A DNA stretch of 64,000 bases from contig NZ_QWVS01000018.1 of NCBI RefSeq assembly GCF_003570725.1, forward strand, positions 62,001 through 126,000, read 5' to 3'. This stretch comes from Peribacillus asahii. GTDB lineage: Bacteria > Bacillota > Bacilli > Bacillales > DSM-1321. Below, piece by piece: positions 55,670-64,000 of the stretch; within the stretch, counting starts at the first letter, position 1; every line of letters begins with the position of its first letter. Below the pieces are notes generated by a model that searched no databases, had not been told where the DNA came from, and saw only the letters and a program-made list of their open reading frames with translations. The translations under genes were made by a program, and so were the position numbers.

Positions 55670-56743
55670 TTAAATCGAAAAATCTTCCGGAATAAATACT
55701 TTTAATTGTTTTGGTCGTACATAAACTTGTTCGCCGACTTTTAGTTGGAGAGAGTGATAATGCTCTTTTGTTACTTCAGCTTCTAAAAATTCTTCCGCGT
55801 CTGTACGTTTTAATTCGATTTGGACAATTGGACCAATTATATGAATATGGCTAATTGTCGTATGAACAGCATCTTCACTTATTTTGGTTTTCTCAATTTG
55901 AATATCATGCGGGCGAACGTAGCCAATGGCTTCCTCATGATTTTGACTAAATAATTCTGGGATGTCTGCTTCAAAGCTTCCATGTTTTAATTTTCCGTTT
56001 TGGATCCGCCCTTTGAATAAATTGACATTGCCTAAAAAGTCATACACAAATGGACTATTTGGATGATCATATACTTCTTCAGGGCTGCCAATTTGTTCAA
56101 TTTTTCCGTTATTCATGACAACGATTCGGTCTGCTACATCGAGTGCTTCTTCTTGGTCATGGGTTACAAATATACTAGTAATATGAAAGTCATCATGTAA
56201 TTTTCGTAACCAGCGGCGTAAGTCTTTTCGTACTTTTGCATCGAGCGCACCAAATGGTTCGTCGAGCAATAATACTTTAGGTTCAACGGCTAAAGCACGA
56301 GCGAGCGCAACTCGTTGACGTTGCCCTCCTGATAATTGCGAAGGATATCTATCCGCGAAGTTTTCTAATTTGACCAATTTCAATAATTCCGTTACTTTCT
56401 TTTGAATGTCGGCTTTAGATGGTCTGGTTTTTCTCGGTCGCACTTTTAAACCGTAGGCTACATTGTCAAAAACGGTCATATGTCGAAATAAAGCATAATG
56501 TTGAAATACAAATCCAACATTTCTTTCTTTCGGATTTACATCTGTGATATCTTTTCCATCAAATAAAATGGCTCCTTGATCTAATTCTTCTAATCCAGCA
56601 ATGATGCGTAGAAGTGAGGTTTTTCCTGAACCGGATGGACCGAGTAAAGCAACTAGTTCTCCTGTTTGAATGTCGATGTTAATCCGATCGAGCGCCTGAA
56701 ATGAGCCGAACGCTTTTGAGACATTTTGAATTTGTATACTCAT
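55670..56743 (-). CDS. cysA: sulfate ABC transporter ATP-binding protein CysA
   Basis: A 357-aa ATPase: Walker [10 protein letters not shown], signature [15 protein letters not shown], Walker [14 protein letters not shown], then a C-terminal regulatory TOBE-like domain. The frame extends to 56785, but AAGGAGC before the ATG at 56743 and the start [12 protein letters not shown] fit the family. Last gene of sbp-cysT-cysW-cysA; it powers sulfate or thiosulfate import. Confidence 0.92.
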   Translation of the reverse strand: MSIQIQNVSKAFGSFQALDRINIDIQTGELVALLGPSGSGKTSLLRIIAGLEELDQGAILFDGKDITDVNPKERNVGFVFQHYALFRHMTVFDNVAYGLKVRPRKTRPSKADIQKKVTELLKLVKLENFADRYPSQLSGGQRQRVALARALAVEPKVLLLDEPFGALDAKVRKDLRRWLRKLHDDFHITSIFVTHDQEEALDVADRIVVMNNGKIEQIGSPEEVYDHPNSPFVYDFLGNVNLFKGRIQNGKLKHGSFEADIPELFSQNHEEAIGYVRPHDIQIEKTKISEDAVHTTISHIHIIGPIVQIELKRTDAEEFLEAEVTKEHYHSLQLKVGEQVYVRPKQLKVFIPEDFSI

Positions 56744-56763
56744 CTGTAAGAAGCTCCTTCTAT

Positions 56764-57627
56764 TTAAGTATGTTTTGCTTTCCATTCAATTAGATTTTTC
56801 ACAATCAGTGTGATGATGGCGAGAACAGACATAAGTGATGCGACTGCAAATGCGGCTGAAAATTGATATTCATTATATAAAATTTCAATGTGAAGCGGCA
56901 TCGTATTAGTCATGCCACGAATATGTCCTGATACAACGGATACTGCGCCGAACTCGCCAATTGCTCGAGCATTACATAAAATGAGGCCGTATAATAACCC
57001 CCATTTAATATTAGGAAGCGTAACTAAAAGGAAGGTTTTAAAGCCGCTTGCTCCTAATGTGAGAGACGCTTCTTCTTCCGCTGTTCCTTGAGCTTGCATA
57101 AGTGGAATCAGTTCGCGCGCTACAAAGGGCAGGGTCACGAAAATGGTTGCTAATACAATCCCGGGTAACGCAAAGACAATTTTTAAATCATGCTCGAACA
57201 GCCATTCTCCAAATAAACCTTGTGCACCGAAAAGAAGAATAAAAACAAGACCGGCAATAACAGGTGAAATGGCAAAAGGCAAATCAATGATTGTAATTAA
57301 AATGTTCTTACCTTTGAATTGAAATTTCGTAATCGCCCAAGCCGCCATGACGCCAAAAATAGCGTTTAACGGTACGGTAATCAGAACGACGAGCAAGGTT
57401 AATTTAATGGCTGAGAGTGCATCGGGATGTGTAATTGCCGCCACATAAGTTTCCCAACCTTTTTGAAAAGCTGTAATAAAAATAGTAACGAGCGGTAAAA
57501 CAAGAAATAAAGCTAAAAAGGCGAGGGCAATGAAGGTTAAAGTCCATCTGATTGCCTTCGGTTCTTGCGAGACGGTAGTTACTTTAATTGTAGTCGGTGT
57601 TTGTTGCAGTGGTATATGTCCAGCCAT
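56764..57627 (-). CDS. cysW: sulfate ABC transporter permease CysW
   Basis: A 287-aa permease with six helices. The [16 protein letters not shown] loop contacts the ATPase. AAGGAGGAG precedes the ATG. It lies 12 bases after cysT and 20 bases before cysA. Confidence 0.92.
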   Translation of the reverse strand: MAGHIPLQQTPTTIKVTTVSQEPKAIRWTLTFIALAFLALFLVLPLVTIFITAFQKGWETYVAAITHPDALSAIKLTLLVVLITVPLNAIFGVMAAWAITKFQFKGKNILITIIDLPFAISPVIAGLVFILLFGAQGLFGEWLFEHDLKIVFALPGIVLATIFVTLPFVARELIPLMQAQGTAEEEASLTLGASGFKTFLLVTLPNIKWGLLYGLILCNARAIGEFGAVSVVSGHIRGMTNTMPLHIEILYNEYQFSAAFAVASLMSVLAIITLIVKNLIEWKAKHT

Positions 57628-57639
57628 AGGTTCTCCTCC

Positions 57640-58479
57640 TTAACTATGTAAAAACTTTCGATTAGTCACCCATTGAATCATATTAATGATGAATAATAAC
57701 AAAAAGGATACAACGAGCATGACTGTTGCAATCGCGGTAGCCCCTGCATAATCATATTGCTCCAGCTTCGTCATAATGATGAGTGGGGTAATTTCTGTTT
57801 TCATCGGCATATTTCCAGCGATAAAAACGACCGATCCATATTCCCCAAGAGCACGAGCAAATGCAAGAGAGAAGCCTGTTAAAATGGCTGGAATTAATTC
57901 CGGTAAAATAACTTTTATAAAGGTTTGAAGTCGGTTGGCACCGAGGCTTGCAGATGCTTCTTCTACTTCTCCATTAAAGTTTTGGAGAACAGGCTGAACG
58001 GTACGAACGACAAACGGTAAACCGATAAATGTTAATGCGATAATAATGCCAAGTGGAGTAAAGGCAATTTTAAAATCGAAAAACTGACCAACCCATCCTT
58101 GAGGGGCGTAGAGTGTTGTTAGAGCAATTCCAGCAACAGCGGTCGGCAGGGCAAAGGGCAAATCGACTAACCCATCGACAATCCTTTTTCCAGGAAAAGG
58201 ATAACGAACGAGCACCCAAGCAATAATGGTTCCAAAAATAACATTTAGGATGCCTGCTGCTAAAGCAGTGCCAAAGCTTAATTTATAGGAGGCAACGACT
58301 CTTTCGTCGGTAATGGTTTCAATAAATTCGCTCCAATTCATTGTAGTCGTATTAATAAAAACCATTGATAAGGGCAGTAAAACGAGAATGCTAACATAGA
58401 GCATCGTATAGCCAAGAGATAAGCCAAAGCCAGGTATTATATTACGCCTTTTTCTTTTTCGTACTGGTAATATGTTCAC
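57640..58479 (-). CDS. cysT: sulfate ABC transporter permease CysT
   Basis: A 279-aa permease with six helices; VEEASASLGANRLQTF is the ATPase-contact loop. It starts with GTG after AGAGGTG. A basic N-terminus (VRKRKRRN) precedes the first helix. Partner of CysW in the sulfate channel. Confidence 0.91.
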   Translation of the reverse strand: MNILPVRKRKRRNIIPGFGLSLGYTMLYVSILVLLPLSMVFINTTTMNWSEFIETITDERVVASYKLSFGTALAAGILNVIFGTIIAWVLVRYPFPGKRIVDGLVDLPFALPTAVAGIALTTLYAPQGWVGQFFDFKIAFTPLGIIIALTFIGLPFVVRTVQPVLQNFNGEVEEASASLGANRLQTFIKVILPELIPAILTGFSLAFARALGEYGSVVFIAGNMPMKTEITPLIIMTKLEQYDYAGATAIATVMLVVSFLLLFIINMIQWVTNRKFLHS

Positions 58480-58562
58480 GGAGTTACACCTCTATTTCGC
58501 TAGATAACGTGAAAAGATACATACAAAGATATGTATCTTTCACTAATTATTTTGTGGAGTTA

Positions 58563-59627
58563 TTATTTAGGTTGATAAATTTCGTCAAATGTTCCTCCGT
58601 CATTAAAATGAGTTTCTTGTGCTTTTTTCCAGCCGCCAAAATCTTTAATAGTCACTAAATCAAGCGCTGGGAATTGATCTTTATATTTTTCTAATACAGC
58701 TTCGCTTCGTGGACGATAGTAGTTTTTCGCTGCAATTTCTTGCCCTTTTTCTGTGTATAAATGTTTCAAGTAAGCTTCAGCTACTTCACGTGTTCCTTTT
58801 TTATCGACGATTTTATCGACAATGGCTACTGGCGGTTCAGCTAAAATACTTAGAGGCGGTGTAACAATTTCAAATTCATCTTTACCTAATTCATTTAAAG
58901 AAAGGTACGCTTCATTTTCCCAAGCGATTAATACATCACCAATACCGCGCTCTACAAATGTTGTTGTTGAACCACGAGCACCTGAATCTAACACTTCAAC
59001 GTTTCCATACAAGTCTTTCATAAATGCCTTAATCTTAGTTTCATCCCCGTTATATTGCTGCTTCGCATAGGCCCATGCTGCTAAGTAGTTCCATCTAGCA
59101 CCACCTGATGTTTTTGGATTTGGTGTAATAACGGAAACACCTTTTTTCGTTAAATCGTTCCAATCTTTAATGCCTTTAGGATTCCCTTTACGAACTAAGA
59201 AAACAATTGTTGATGTGTATGGTGTTGAGTTGTCTTCAAATTCTGTTTCCCAATCTTCGTTTAATAATTGTCTTGCTTGAGCAATTTCATCAATATCATA
59301 GGCTAAAGCAAGTGTGACAACGTCTGCTTCAAGTCCATCAATAACGGCACGCCCTTGTTTTCCAGATCCACCATGTGATTGTTGAATCGTGACATCTTGA
59401 CCTGTTTTTTCTTTCCAGTAAGCGATAAAATCTTCATTAAATTCTTGATACAATTCACGAGTTGGGTCATAAGAAACGTTTAATAATTCCACAGGTTTTT
59501 TCGAGTCTGAAGAATTATCCTTCTCCTCATTGCTGCTTGATTGACTGTTACTGCAGCCTGCTAGAATAATCATTAATGCTGAAAGAATCAATAAAAAATG
59601 AAATGCGCTTTTTTTAGCTTTTACCAC
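58563..59627 (-). CDS. sbp: sulfate-binding lipoprotein
   Basis: A 354-aa extracellular binding protein anchored at Cys25 (lipobox LAGC). [17 protein letters not shown] and [15 protein letters not shown] are typical of the sulfate/thiosulfate-binding family. The frame extends upstream, but GGGGGAG before GTG at 59627 and the signal peptide that follows set the start. First gene of the operon, behind a leader of about 155 nt with an attenuator-like hairpin. Confidence 0.91.
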   Translation of the reverse strand: MVKAKKSAFHFLLILSALMIILAGCSNSQSSSNEEKDNSSDSKKPVELLNVSYDPTRELYQEFNEDFIAYWKEKTGQDVTIQQSHGGSGKQGRAVIDGLEADVVTLALAYDIDEIAQARQLLNEDWETEFEDNSTPYTSTIVFLVRKGNPKGIKDWNDLTKKGVSVITPNPKTSGGARWNYLAAWAYAKQQYNGDETKIKAFMKDLYGNVEVLDSGARGSTTTFVERGIGDVLIAWENEAYLSLNELGKDEFEIVTPPLSILAEPPVAIVDKIVDKKGTREVAEAYLKHLYTEKGQEIAAKNYYRPRSEAVLEKYKDQFPALDLVTIKDFGGWKKAQETHFNDGGTFDEIYQPK

Positions 59628-59666
59628 TGTGAACTCCCCCTCTTTTTCTCTAAAGATACAAAAAGA

Positions 59667-59720
59667 CTGCAATCTTAATTACATGTCACACATACATGTC
59701 ACACACGTAATAAGATGCAG
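59667..59720 (-). promoter_or_regulatory. attenuator-like hairpin with tandem repeats in the sbp leader
   Basis: On the minus strand CTGCATCTTATTAC pairs imperfectly with GTAATTAAGATTGCAG and is followed by TCTTTTTG, as in an intrinsic terminator, about 40 nt before the sbp start. The loop contains two perfect copies of a 13-bp unit (59680-59692 and 59693-59705, TACATGTCACACA on the plus strand). No SAM riboswitch or T-box consensus is visible. Confidence 0.5.
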
Positions 59721-59790
59721 CCTTCAGTTTGTCTGATCAGCATATGCATTTTGGTATTCTTTTTTAGAAAGATAATGAATTCTTGTTTAT

Positions 59791-59819
59791 ACTTTAAACT
59801 CATTTATCTTATTAGTCAA
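59791..59819 (-). promoter_or_regulatory. candidate promoter of the sulfate operon
   Basis: On the minus strand TTGACT and TAAAGT are separated by 17 bp, which would give a leader of about 155 nt. The -10 match is only moderate. Confidence 0.4.
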
Positions 59820-59920
59820 CTATGAATTTAGGGGTTTCGGAATATTTTATTATTTTTTAGGAAAAGATAATGTAATATAGATAATCTGAACTTATTTTGT
59901 TAATAAAGGAGCACGGTCAT

Positions 59921-60187
59921 ATGGATAAAATTGAAGTTGGCGATATTTTTACCTTATTTGATGAAAATGATGAAGAACAAGACATCGAAGTCTTAGGTAC
60001 GCTAAGTGTAGAAGGAAATGAATATGTTGCGGTTGGTTTTGTAGAAGAACTAGAGCAGCAAACAGAAGAAGATGTTGATATTTTCTTTCTGCGAGTGGAA
60101 GAGGGAGAAGAGTTGTCTGAAATTGTAAGTGATGAAGAATTTGCAAAAGTATCGATGGCTTTTGAAGGTGTTACGCCCTCAGAATAA
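59921..60187 (+). CDS. DUF1292 family acidic protein
   Basis: An 88-aa very acidic protein (DENDEEQDIEVLG, then EEDVDIFFLRVEEG) of the DUF1292/YrzB family. AAAGGAG precedes the ATG at 59921; the longer frame from 59897 lacks a site. Function unknown. Divergent from the sulfate operon. Confidence 0.8.
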   Translation: MDKIEVGDIFTLFDENDEEQDIEVLGTLSVEGNEYVAVGFVEELEQQTEEDVDIFFLRVEEGEELSEIVSDEEFAKVSMAFEGVTPSE

Positions 60188-60189
60188 AC

Positions 60190-60232
60190 AACGAGCTCTT
60201 TGATTTTCAGATAATCAAAGAGCTCGTTTTAT
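60190..60232 (+). terminator. intrinsic terminator after the DUF1292 gene
   Basis: AACGAGCTCTTTGATT pairs with AATCAAAGAGCTCGTT and is followed by TTATTTATT. Confidence 0.87.
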
Positions 60233-60415
60233 TTATTATTTCACAATAATTTCCCTGCATGTTTCACCTTTGGGCAAGGTAGGGGGCGCAGGAGGATTTT
60301 TTAAGTTCTTCGATTGGAAGTTCGCCGTTAGAAGATACCATTTAATCAATAAGAAGTTAGGAAAAATATGCTATGATAAATGCTAGATTAGTATAAAGGA
60401 AAGGTTTTATTGTAT

Positions 60416-61281
60416 ATGAAATCAACAGCTATGATTAAAATGGTACTAGCCATGTCTATTTTTGGATCAATTGGATTTTTTACTGTGAAAACGGGTATTC
60501 CGGCATCTGAGCTAGTGTTCGTGCGTTGTATTTGTGCCACGCTATTTTTAGGTTTGTGCTGGTTTGCTACAGGACAGCATAAAATAGAGGTTTGGAGAAA
60601 GAAAGATGTGCTAGTTACAATGCTATGCGGTGTGTTTTTAGTATTGAATTGGGTATTTCTATTTAAAGCATTTGAGGAAATGTCTATAACCATTGCCATC
60701 TCTATCTATCATTTAGCTCCTATATTAGTAGTGATTTTTGGAAGTATCTTTTTGAAGGAAAGAATGAATGTATGGTCTTTGTTGGCTGTTTTTGTGTGTT
60801 TCCTTGGAAGTGTCCTCATAATAGGCATTACCGGTCAAATAACATTTTCAGACTTCGTAAGCTCAGGCTTTATATGGGCTTTACTTGCAGCCATATGCTA
60901 TGCAATGACGATGATTATAGGGAAGGGTATTCAACGGTTAAGTGCCTATGCGATGACATTTGTTCAAACTGCGGTCGGCATGTGATTTTATTACCATTTA
61001 TGGATTTTAACGTATTTCATCATTTGAGTTCAACAAATTGGCTATTTATTTTAGGAACAGGATTGATACATACGGGGATTGTCTATTATTTATTTTTTGA
61101 CAGTCTTAGACAACTATCTACACCTGTTATATCTGCTCTAGTTTTTGTTGATCCAGCTGTCGCTATCTTGTTGGATACCATTATAATAGGATTTCAACCT
61201 TCGACTTTGCAGGTTATTGGAATGATCCTTATTTTTAGTGGAATGTTGTATACATTAGCGGAGCCAAAGAAGGTAGCTTAA
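60416..61281 (+). pseudogene. EamA/DMT-family transporter, frameshifted
   Basis: A ten-helix EamA-family permease broken by a frameshift. The first frame runs from MKSTAMIKMVLAMS to a TGA at 60983-60985 after QTAVGM. The protein sense continues in another frame from VILLPFMDFNVF to LAEPKKVA at 61281. A single missing base near 60982 explains it. Each half is normal EamA sequence with two tandem domains. AAAGGAAAGG precedes the start; TTG at 60410 is an alternative. Either a recent pseudogene or a sequencing error. Confidence 0.82.
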
Positions 61282-61347
61282 ACGGTTATGTTTAAGGTTT
61301 GTATAGAGTGTAGTGAAACATGGATGCAAATAAATGGATGTATGAAA

Positions 61348-61397
61348 AAAAGAACGCTTAAAATCCCTTGTATATGGGCATTCTAAGCGTTCTTTTC
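61348..61397. terminator. bidirectional terminator
   Basis: AAAAGAACGCTTA pairs with TAAGCGTTCTTTT around a partly paired loop, between the EamA pseudogene and a small minus-strand gene. Confidence 0.8.
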
Positions 61398-61416
61398 TGT
61401 TTATCAACCAAAAGAA

Positions 61417-61596
61417 TTAATGTTTAATCAGTTCGATTACACGTTGTTTTAGCTCTTCGTCCATTGAAGAAAGCTTAACTTGGTTTGTTAAACGATCTTG
61501 TATCTCTTTATCAGTTGTAATACCATGTTCTTTTAAGAGTTGGACAATTAATTCAAATGTCATTTGGTCTTTAATATTTTTTGCTGTTTGTTCCAT
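61417..61596 (-). CDS. small hypothetical protein
   Basis: A 59-aa charged, helical protein (MEQTAKNIKDQMTFELI, ending ELKQRVIELIKH). AAAGGGG lies at good distance before the ATG and a terminator follows the stop. No Cys, signal or membrane segment. Family not recognised. Codon use and ribosome-binding site suggest a real gene. Confidence 0.65.
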   Translation of the reverse strand: MEQTAKNIKDQMTFELIVQLLKEHGITTDKEIQDRLTNQVKLSSMDEELKQRVIELIKH

Positions 61597-61766
61597 AGTA
61601 ACGTCCCCTTTAATGATGTTGCTATATAGATTCTTTTATTTAAAGAGATGGTTTTTTTAATACTGTACGCTAGCGATATAAATACTGTAACAAACTTTTT
61701 TGGATATGAAAAATATATTTATAATAATGATATTATATGAAAAAAATATGATAAGGAGGTGTATGG

Positions 61767-62645
61767 ATGGATCTTAGGCAATTAAAGTATTTTAAAACAA
61801 TCGTTGACGAAGGGAATATAACGAAGGCAGCGGAGATCTTGCATATGGCACAGCCGCCATTGAGTCAACAGCTTAAACAATTGGAACAGGAATTAGGAAC
61901 GGTTTTAATTAAACGTTATAGACAGCAGTGGGAGTTAACGGAAACTGGGAGGGTCTTATATAACCATGCTGTACACATGTTGCAAGATATAAAGGAGATT
62001 AAGCAAGAAATAGCAGAAATAGAAGAAGGAACTCGGGGAACATTATCGATTGGTATATCATCGAGTTGTGTTAACTTACTTCCTAAAAAGATTAAAGAGT
62101 TTAGAAGGGGATATCCCAATGTATTCGTTAATATTTTGAAAGAGGATTCAACTTACCTGCAAAAACTATTAATTGAACGGAAAATCGAACTTTCATTTAT
62201 GCTTCCTCCAGCTAATTTAGAAGAGTATAAAGTGCAAAGACTTAAGAGAGAACCTTTTGTAGTGACCCTTCCTGCTGCATGGGTAAACGGGCTTAATAAA
62301 AGTTCAATTAGTTTAGAGGAAATCATTAACTATCCATTTCTTATGTTGGGCCCCATGGAGGGTTCATCTATTTATAGGGACATTTTGAACGAATTCAATA
62401 AACGTGATTTTTCTCCTAATATTGTTCTAGAATGCAACGATATATTTACGGTATTAAACTTTGTTGCGCTAGAAATGGGTATTTCAATCATTCCGAAATC
62501 GGAAATTCATGATATCTCTCATCAGAATATTAGTACACTTGAAATTGAGGATTTGCCATTATTTATAGAACCAGCCATAGTATCCTTAAAAAGAAATCGT
62601 TTGACTAAAGCTGCAGAGCATTTCTTGAATTATTTTGCAGATTAA
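61767..62645 (+). CDS. LysR-family transcriptional regulator
   Basis: A 292-aa LysR regulator: N-terminal winged helix (LRQLKYFKTIVDEGNITKAA, PPLSQQLKQLEQELG) and a C-terminal periplasmic-binding-like effector domain from about residue 90. AAGGAGGTG precedes the ATG. The gene has no adjacent metabolic target; the frameshifted EamA transporter upstream or the acetyltransferase downstream are possible targets only. Confidence 0.88.
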   Translation: MDLRQLKYFKTIVDEGNITKAAEILHMAQPPLSQQLKQLEQELGTVLIKRYRQQWELTETGRVLYNHAVHMLQDIKEIKQEIAEIEEGTRGTLSIGISSSCVNLLPKKIKEFRRGYPNVFVNILKEDSTYLQKLLIERKIELSFMLPPANLEEYKVQRLKREPFVVTLPAAWVNGLNKSSISLEEIINYPFLMLGPMEGSSIYRDILNEFNKRDFSPNIVLECNDIFTVLNFVALEMGISIIPKSEIHDISHQNISTLEIEDLPLFIEPAIVSLKRNRLTKAAEHFLNYFAD

Positions 62646-62695
62646 TCAGATGGCTTACATGAATTTGGATTTCACTTATATTTTCAAATTATAAA

Positions 62696-62728
62696 TTCAA
62701 GCCCCCTATACTTATGAGAGGGCTTGAA
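62696..62728. terminator. hairpin between LysR and acetyltransferase genes
   Basis: TTCAAGCCCCCT pairs with AGAGGGCTTGAA with one mismatch, between convergent genes. No clean T-run, so efficiency is uncertain. Confidence 0.55.
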
Positions 62729-62738
62729 ACTATATGTA

Positions 62739-63251
62739 TTAAGGTTCGGTAGGTTGATCTGGTCCTTGTAAATCTAATTGATAAAAGGCAAGGTCTAGCC
62801 ATCTACCGAATTTATAGCCTGCTTTTTTTATCGTACCAGAATGGATAAAGCCTAATCCTTCGTGGATTTTGATACTGGCCTCATTACTGGCATCAATGCC
62901 AGCCACAAGTGTCGCATATTTCTGTTCATTGGCAATCACTATTATTTCCTTTAATAAGTGTAACCCGATTCCCTTTCTTCGATGGTCTTTATGTACATAA
63001 ACAGAATGCTCAATTGTATATTTATAGGCAGGCCAGGCTCTAAAAGGGCCAAAAGTGGCAAAGCCCATTATTTGATCATCTTCTTCAAAAACAATTATAG
63101 GGTATCCCGCTTCGAGCTTTTGTTTATACCATGTTCTTCTATCTTCAATGGTGTGTGGTGTATAGTCATAAACCGCTGTGCTGTTTACAATTGCATCATT
63201 ATAAATTTCTAAAATGGTGTGCAAATCTCTCTCTTGAGCATATCTAATCAT
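62739..63251 (-). CDS. GNAT acetyltransferase (phosphinothricin acetyltransferase-like, YwnH type)
   Basis: A 170-aa GNAT enzyme. VYVHKDHRRKGIGLHLL is the acetyl-CoA-binding motif A, ASNEASIKIHEGLGF is motif B, and FGPFRAWPAYKYTIEHS is characteristic of the phosphinothricin/methionine sulfoximine group. AGAAGGG lies before the ATG at 63251; an upstream ATG at 63272 is also in frame. It probably acetylates a free amino group of an amino-acid analogue. Confidence 0.85.
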   Translation of the reverse strand: MIRYAQERDLHTILEIYNDAIVNSTAVYDYTPHTIEDRRTWYKQKLEAGYPIIVFEEDDQIMGFATFGPFRAWPAYKYTIEHSVYVHKDHRRKGIGLHLLKEIIVIANEQKYATLVAGIDASNEASIKIHEGLGFIHSGTIKKAGYKFGRWLDLAFYQLDLQGPDQPTEP

Positions 63252-63609
63252 TGTTTCTACCCTTCTCTTCATTTAGTTTTTCTTATTATAATATCATCTT
63301 GAATGTATATCAGTATATGCATCTGTCTGTTACTAATTCTATTCCTAAAGCAGACGAAGTGCTAGAGGCAGTTGCTGAAGTAAATCCAATCTCAATTAAT
63401 TGACAAAAATGGTGAGCATGCTATCATAAAGTTGATTGTCAGATGTGTATATTATTTCAATATAATACAACTAACTGTTAAATGTTTAATTTTATGGTAA
63501 TTAAAGCAGGGTATGAATTATTTTTCAATAATACTATTTGTGCTGATTTCTTCTATATCTGAATTGATAGGAAGAGTAGAATGAACAAAATATGGGTGGT
63601 GGAAACAAC
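63252..63609. other. intergenic region before lipM, with a possible relic
   Basis: About 358 bp. Near 63320-63403 a short frame reads LSVTNSIPKADEVLEAVAEV before a stop and could be a gene remnant, with no start or ribosome-binding site. The rest is AT-rich and should hold the lipM promoter. Confidence 0.4.
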
Positions 63610-64000
63610 ATGGGGGAAACATGGTATTTTATTGATTCTGGGTTACAAAGTCCTGCTTATAATATGGCATTGGATGAAACGCTTCTTAATTGGCACAGCC
63701 GCGGTCTTATTCCGCCTGTTCTTCGATTCTATGGCTGGAAACCAGCTGCATTAACGCTCGGTCATTTTCAAAAAACAGTCGGTCGAATTGATATCGAGGC
63801 TACTAAAGCAAAGGGAATTGAAATTGTAAGACGTCCAACAGGAGGACTTGCGGTGCTTCATGATAATGAGCTTACGTACAGTGTGATTGTGAGTGAAGCA
63901 CATGAGAAGATGCCAGCTTCTGTTATTGAGGCATATCGAGTGTTATCGCAAGGGATTTTAGAAGGATATAGAAATCTAGGGATTCAAGCAGAACTAGCAA
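63610..64000 (+). CDS. lipM: octanoyltransferase LipM / lipoate-protein ligase family, partial
   Basis: The first 130 residues of a lipoyl-protein ligase fold enzyme, cut by the window end. [27 protein letters not shown] and [18 protein letters not shown] are family segments; the last matches the ligand-binding loop. Closest in sequence pattern to B. subtilis LipM (YqhM), which transfers octanoyl from acyl carrier protein to GcvH. The catalytic Cys expected near residue 150 is outside the window, so LplA remains possible. Confidence 0.85.
   Translation, partial: MGETWYFIDSGLQSPAYNMALDETLLNWHSRGLIPPVLRFYGWKPAALTLGHFQKTVGRIDIEATKAKGIEIVRRPTGGLAVLHDNELTYSVIVSEAHEKMPASVIEAYRVLSQGILEGYRNLGIQAELA

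Noticed and set aside
59667..59819. SAM-I riboswitch or T-box in the sbp leader
   Set aside because: Neither the SAM-I core nor the T-box GGTGGNACCGCG consensus is present.
1..64000. CRISPR arrays, rRNA, tRNA, prophage or complete insertion sequences
   Set aside because: No regularly spaced repeats, conserved rRNA or tRNA segments, transposase genes or phage structural genes were seen; the only recombinase (29129-29692) has no associated element.

Overview
The window is low-GC chromosomal DNA from a spore-forming member of the Bacillaceae. Four things point there: consensus Bacillus ribosome-binding sites (AGGAGG/AAAGGAG) with frequent GTG and TTG starts; spore genes (an alpha/beta-type SASP, an SspH-type SASP, a YaaH/SleL-type cortex-lytic enzyme and a CwlC-like amidase); gene order matching the yug region of Bacillus subtilis; and Gram-positive regulatory sites (PerR, Fur and BirA boxes). 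The species cannot be fixed from the sequence alone. No rRNA, tRNA, CRISPR array, prophage or complete insertion sequence was seen.

Layout. (1) 1-13.2 kb is a yug-like core: yugE, yugF, alaR-alaT, yugI, yuzA, yugJ-type alcohol dehydrogenase, pgi, yugN and the yugO potassium channel. It is interrupted by an XRE regulator, an Na+-dependent (NSS) transporter and rocD, and followed by a yaaH/sleL homologue. (2) 13.3-29.7 kb is a mixed region: alpha/beta SASP, uppP, an MFS transporter, a membrane-anchored penicillin-acylase-family protein, PerR-box catalase, a chemotaxis receptor with unusual topology, the proline-degradation pair putB-rocA, a His/Gly/Trp-repeat protein, purT, a GIY-YIG protein and a small stand-alone tyrosine recombinase. 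(3) 29.8-36.4 kb holds the complete mrpABCDEFG Na+/H+ antiporter operon, divergent from a KdpD-like universal-stress protein. (4) 36.6-45.2 kb carries a CwlC-like amidase, an N-terminally truncated Pnkp-like RNA-repair protein, a Fur-box siderophore uptake system and several small proteins, including SspH.

(5) 45.4-52.9 kb is a tyrosine/phenylalanine catabolic cluster: HPPD, an unrecognised 324-aa protein, fumarylacetoacetase, homogentisate dioxygenase, an NhaC-family transporter and phenylalanine dehydrogenase. The dehydrogenase would supply the 2-oxo acid, HPPD makes homogentisate, HmgA opens the ring and FahA yields fumarate plus acetoacetate. The only step with no recognisable enzyme is maleylacetoacetate isomerisation, normally done by a glutathione-dependent enzyme that a Bacillus should not be able to use. 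The unknown protein sits exactly where that activity is missing and is the strongest candidate here for undescribed biology. (6) 53.2-64 kb holds a second-type methionine aminopeptidase, a decayed cupin regulator, a BirA-controlled lone bioB, a sulfate ABC operon with an attenuator-like leader containing tandem 13-bp repeats, a DUF1292 protein, a frameshifted EamA transporter, a LysR regulator, an acetyltransferase and the start of lipM, which runs off the window.

All calls come from reading motifs, ribosome-binding sites and remembered family features. No database search was run.
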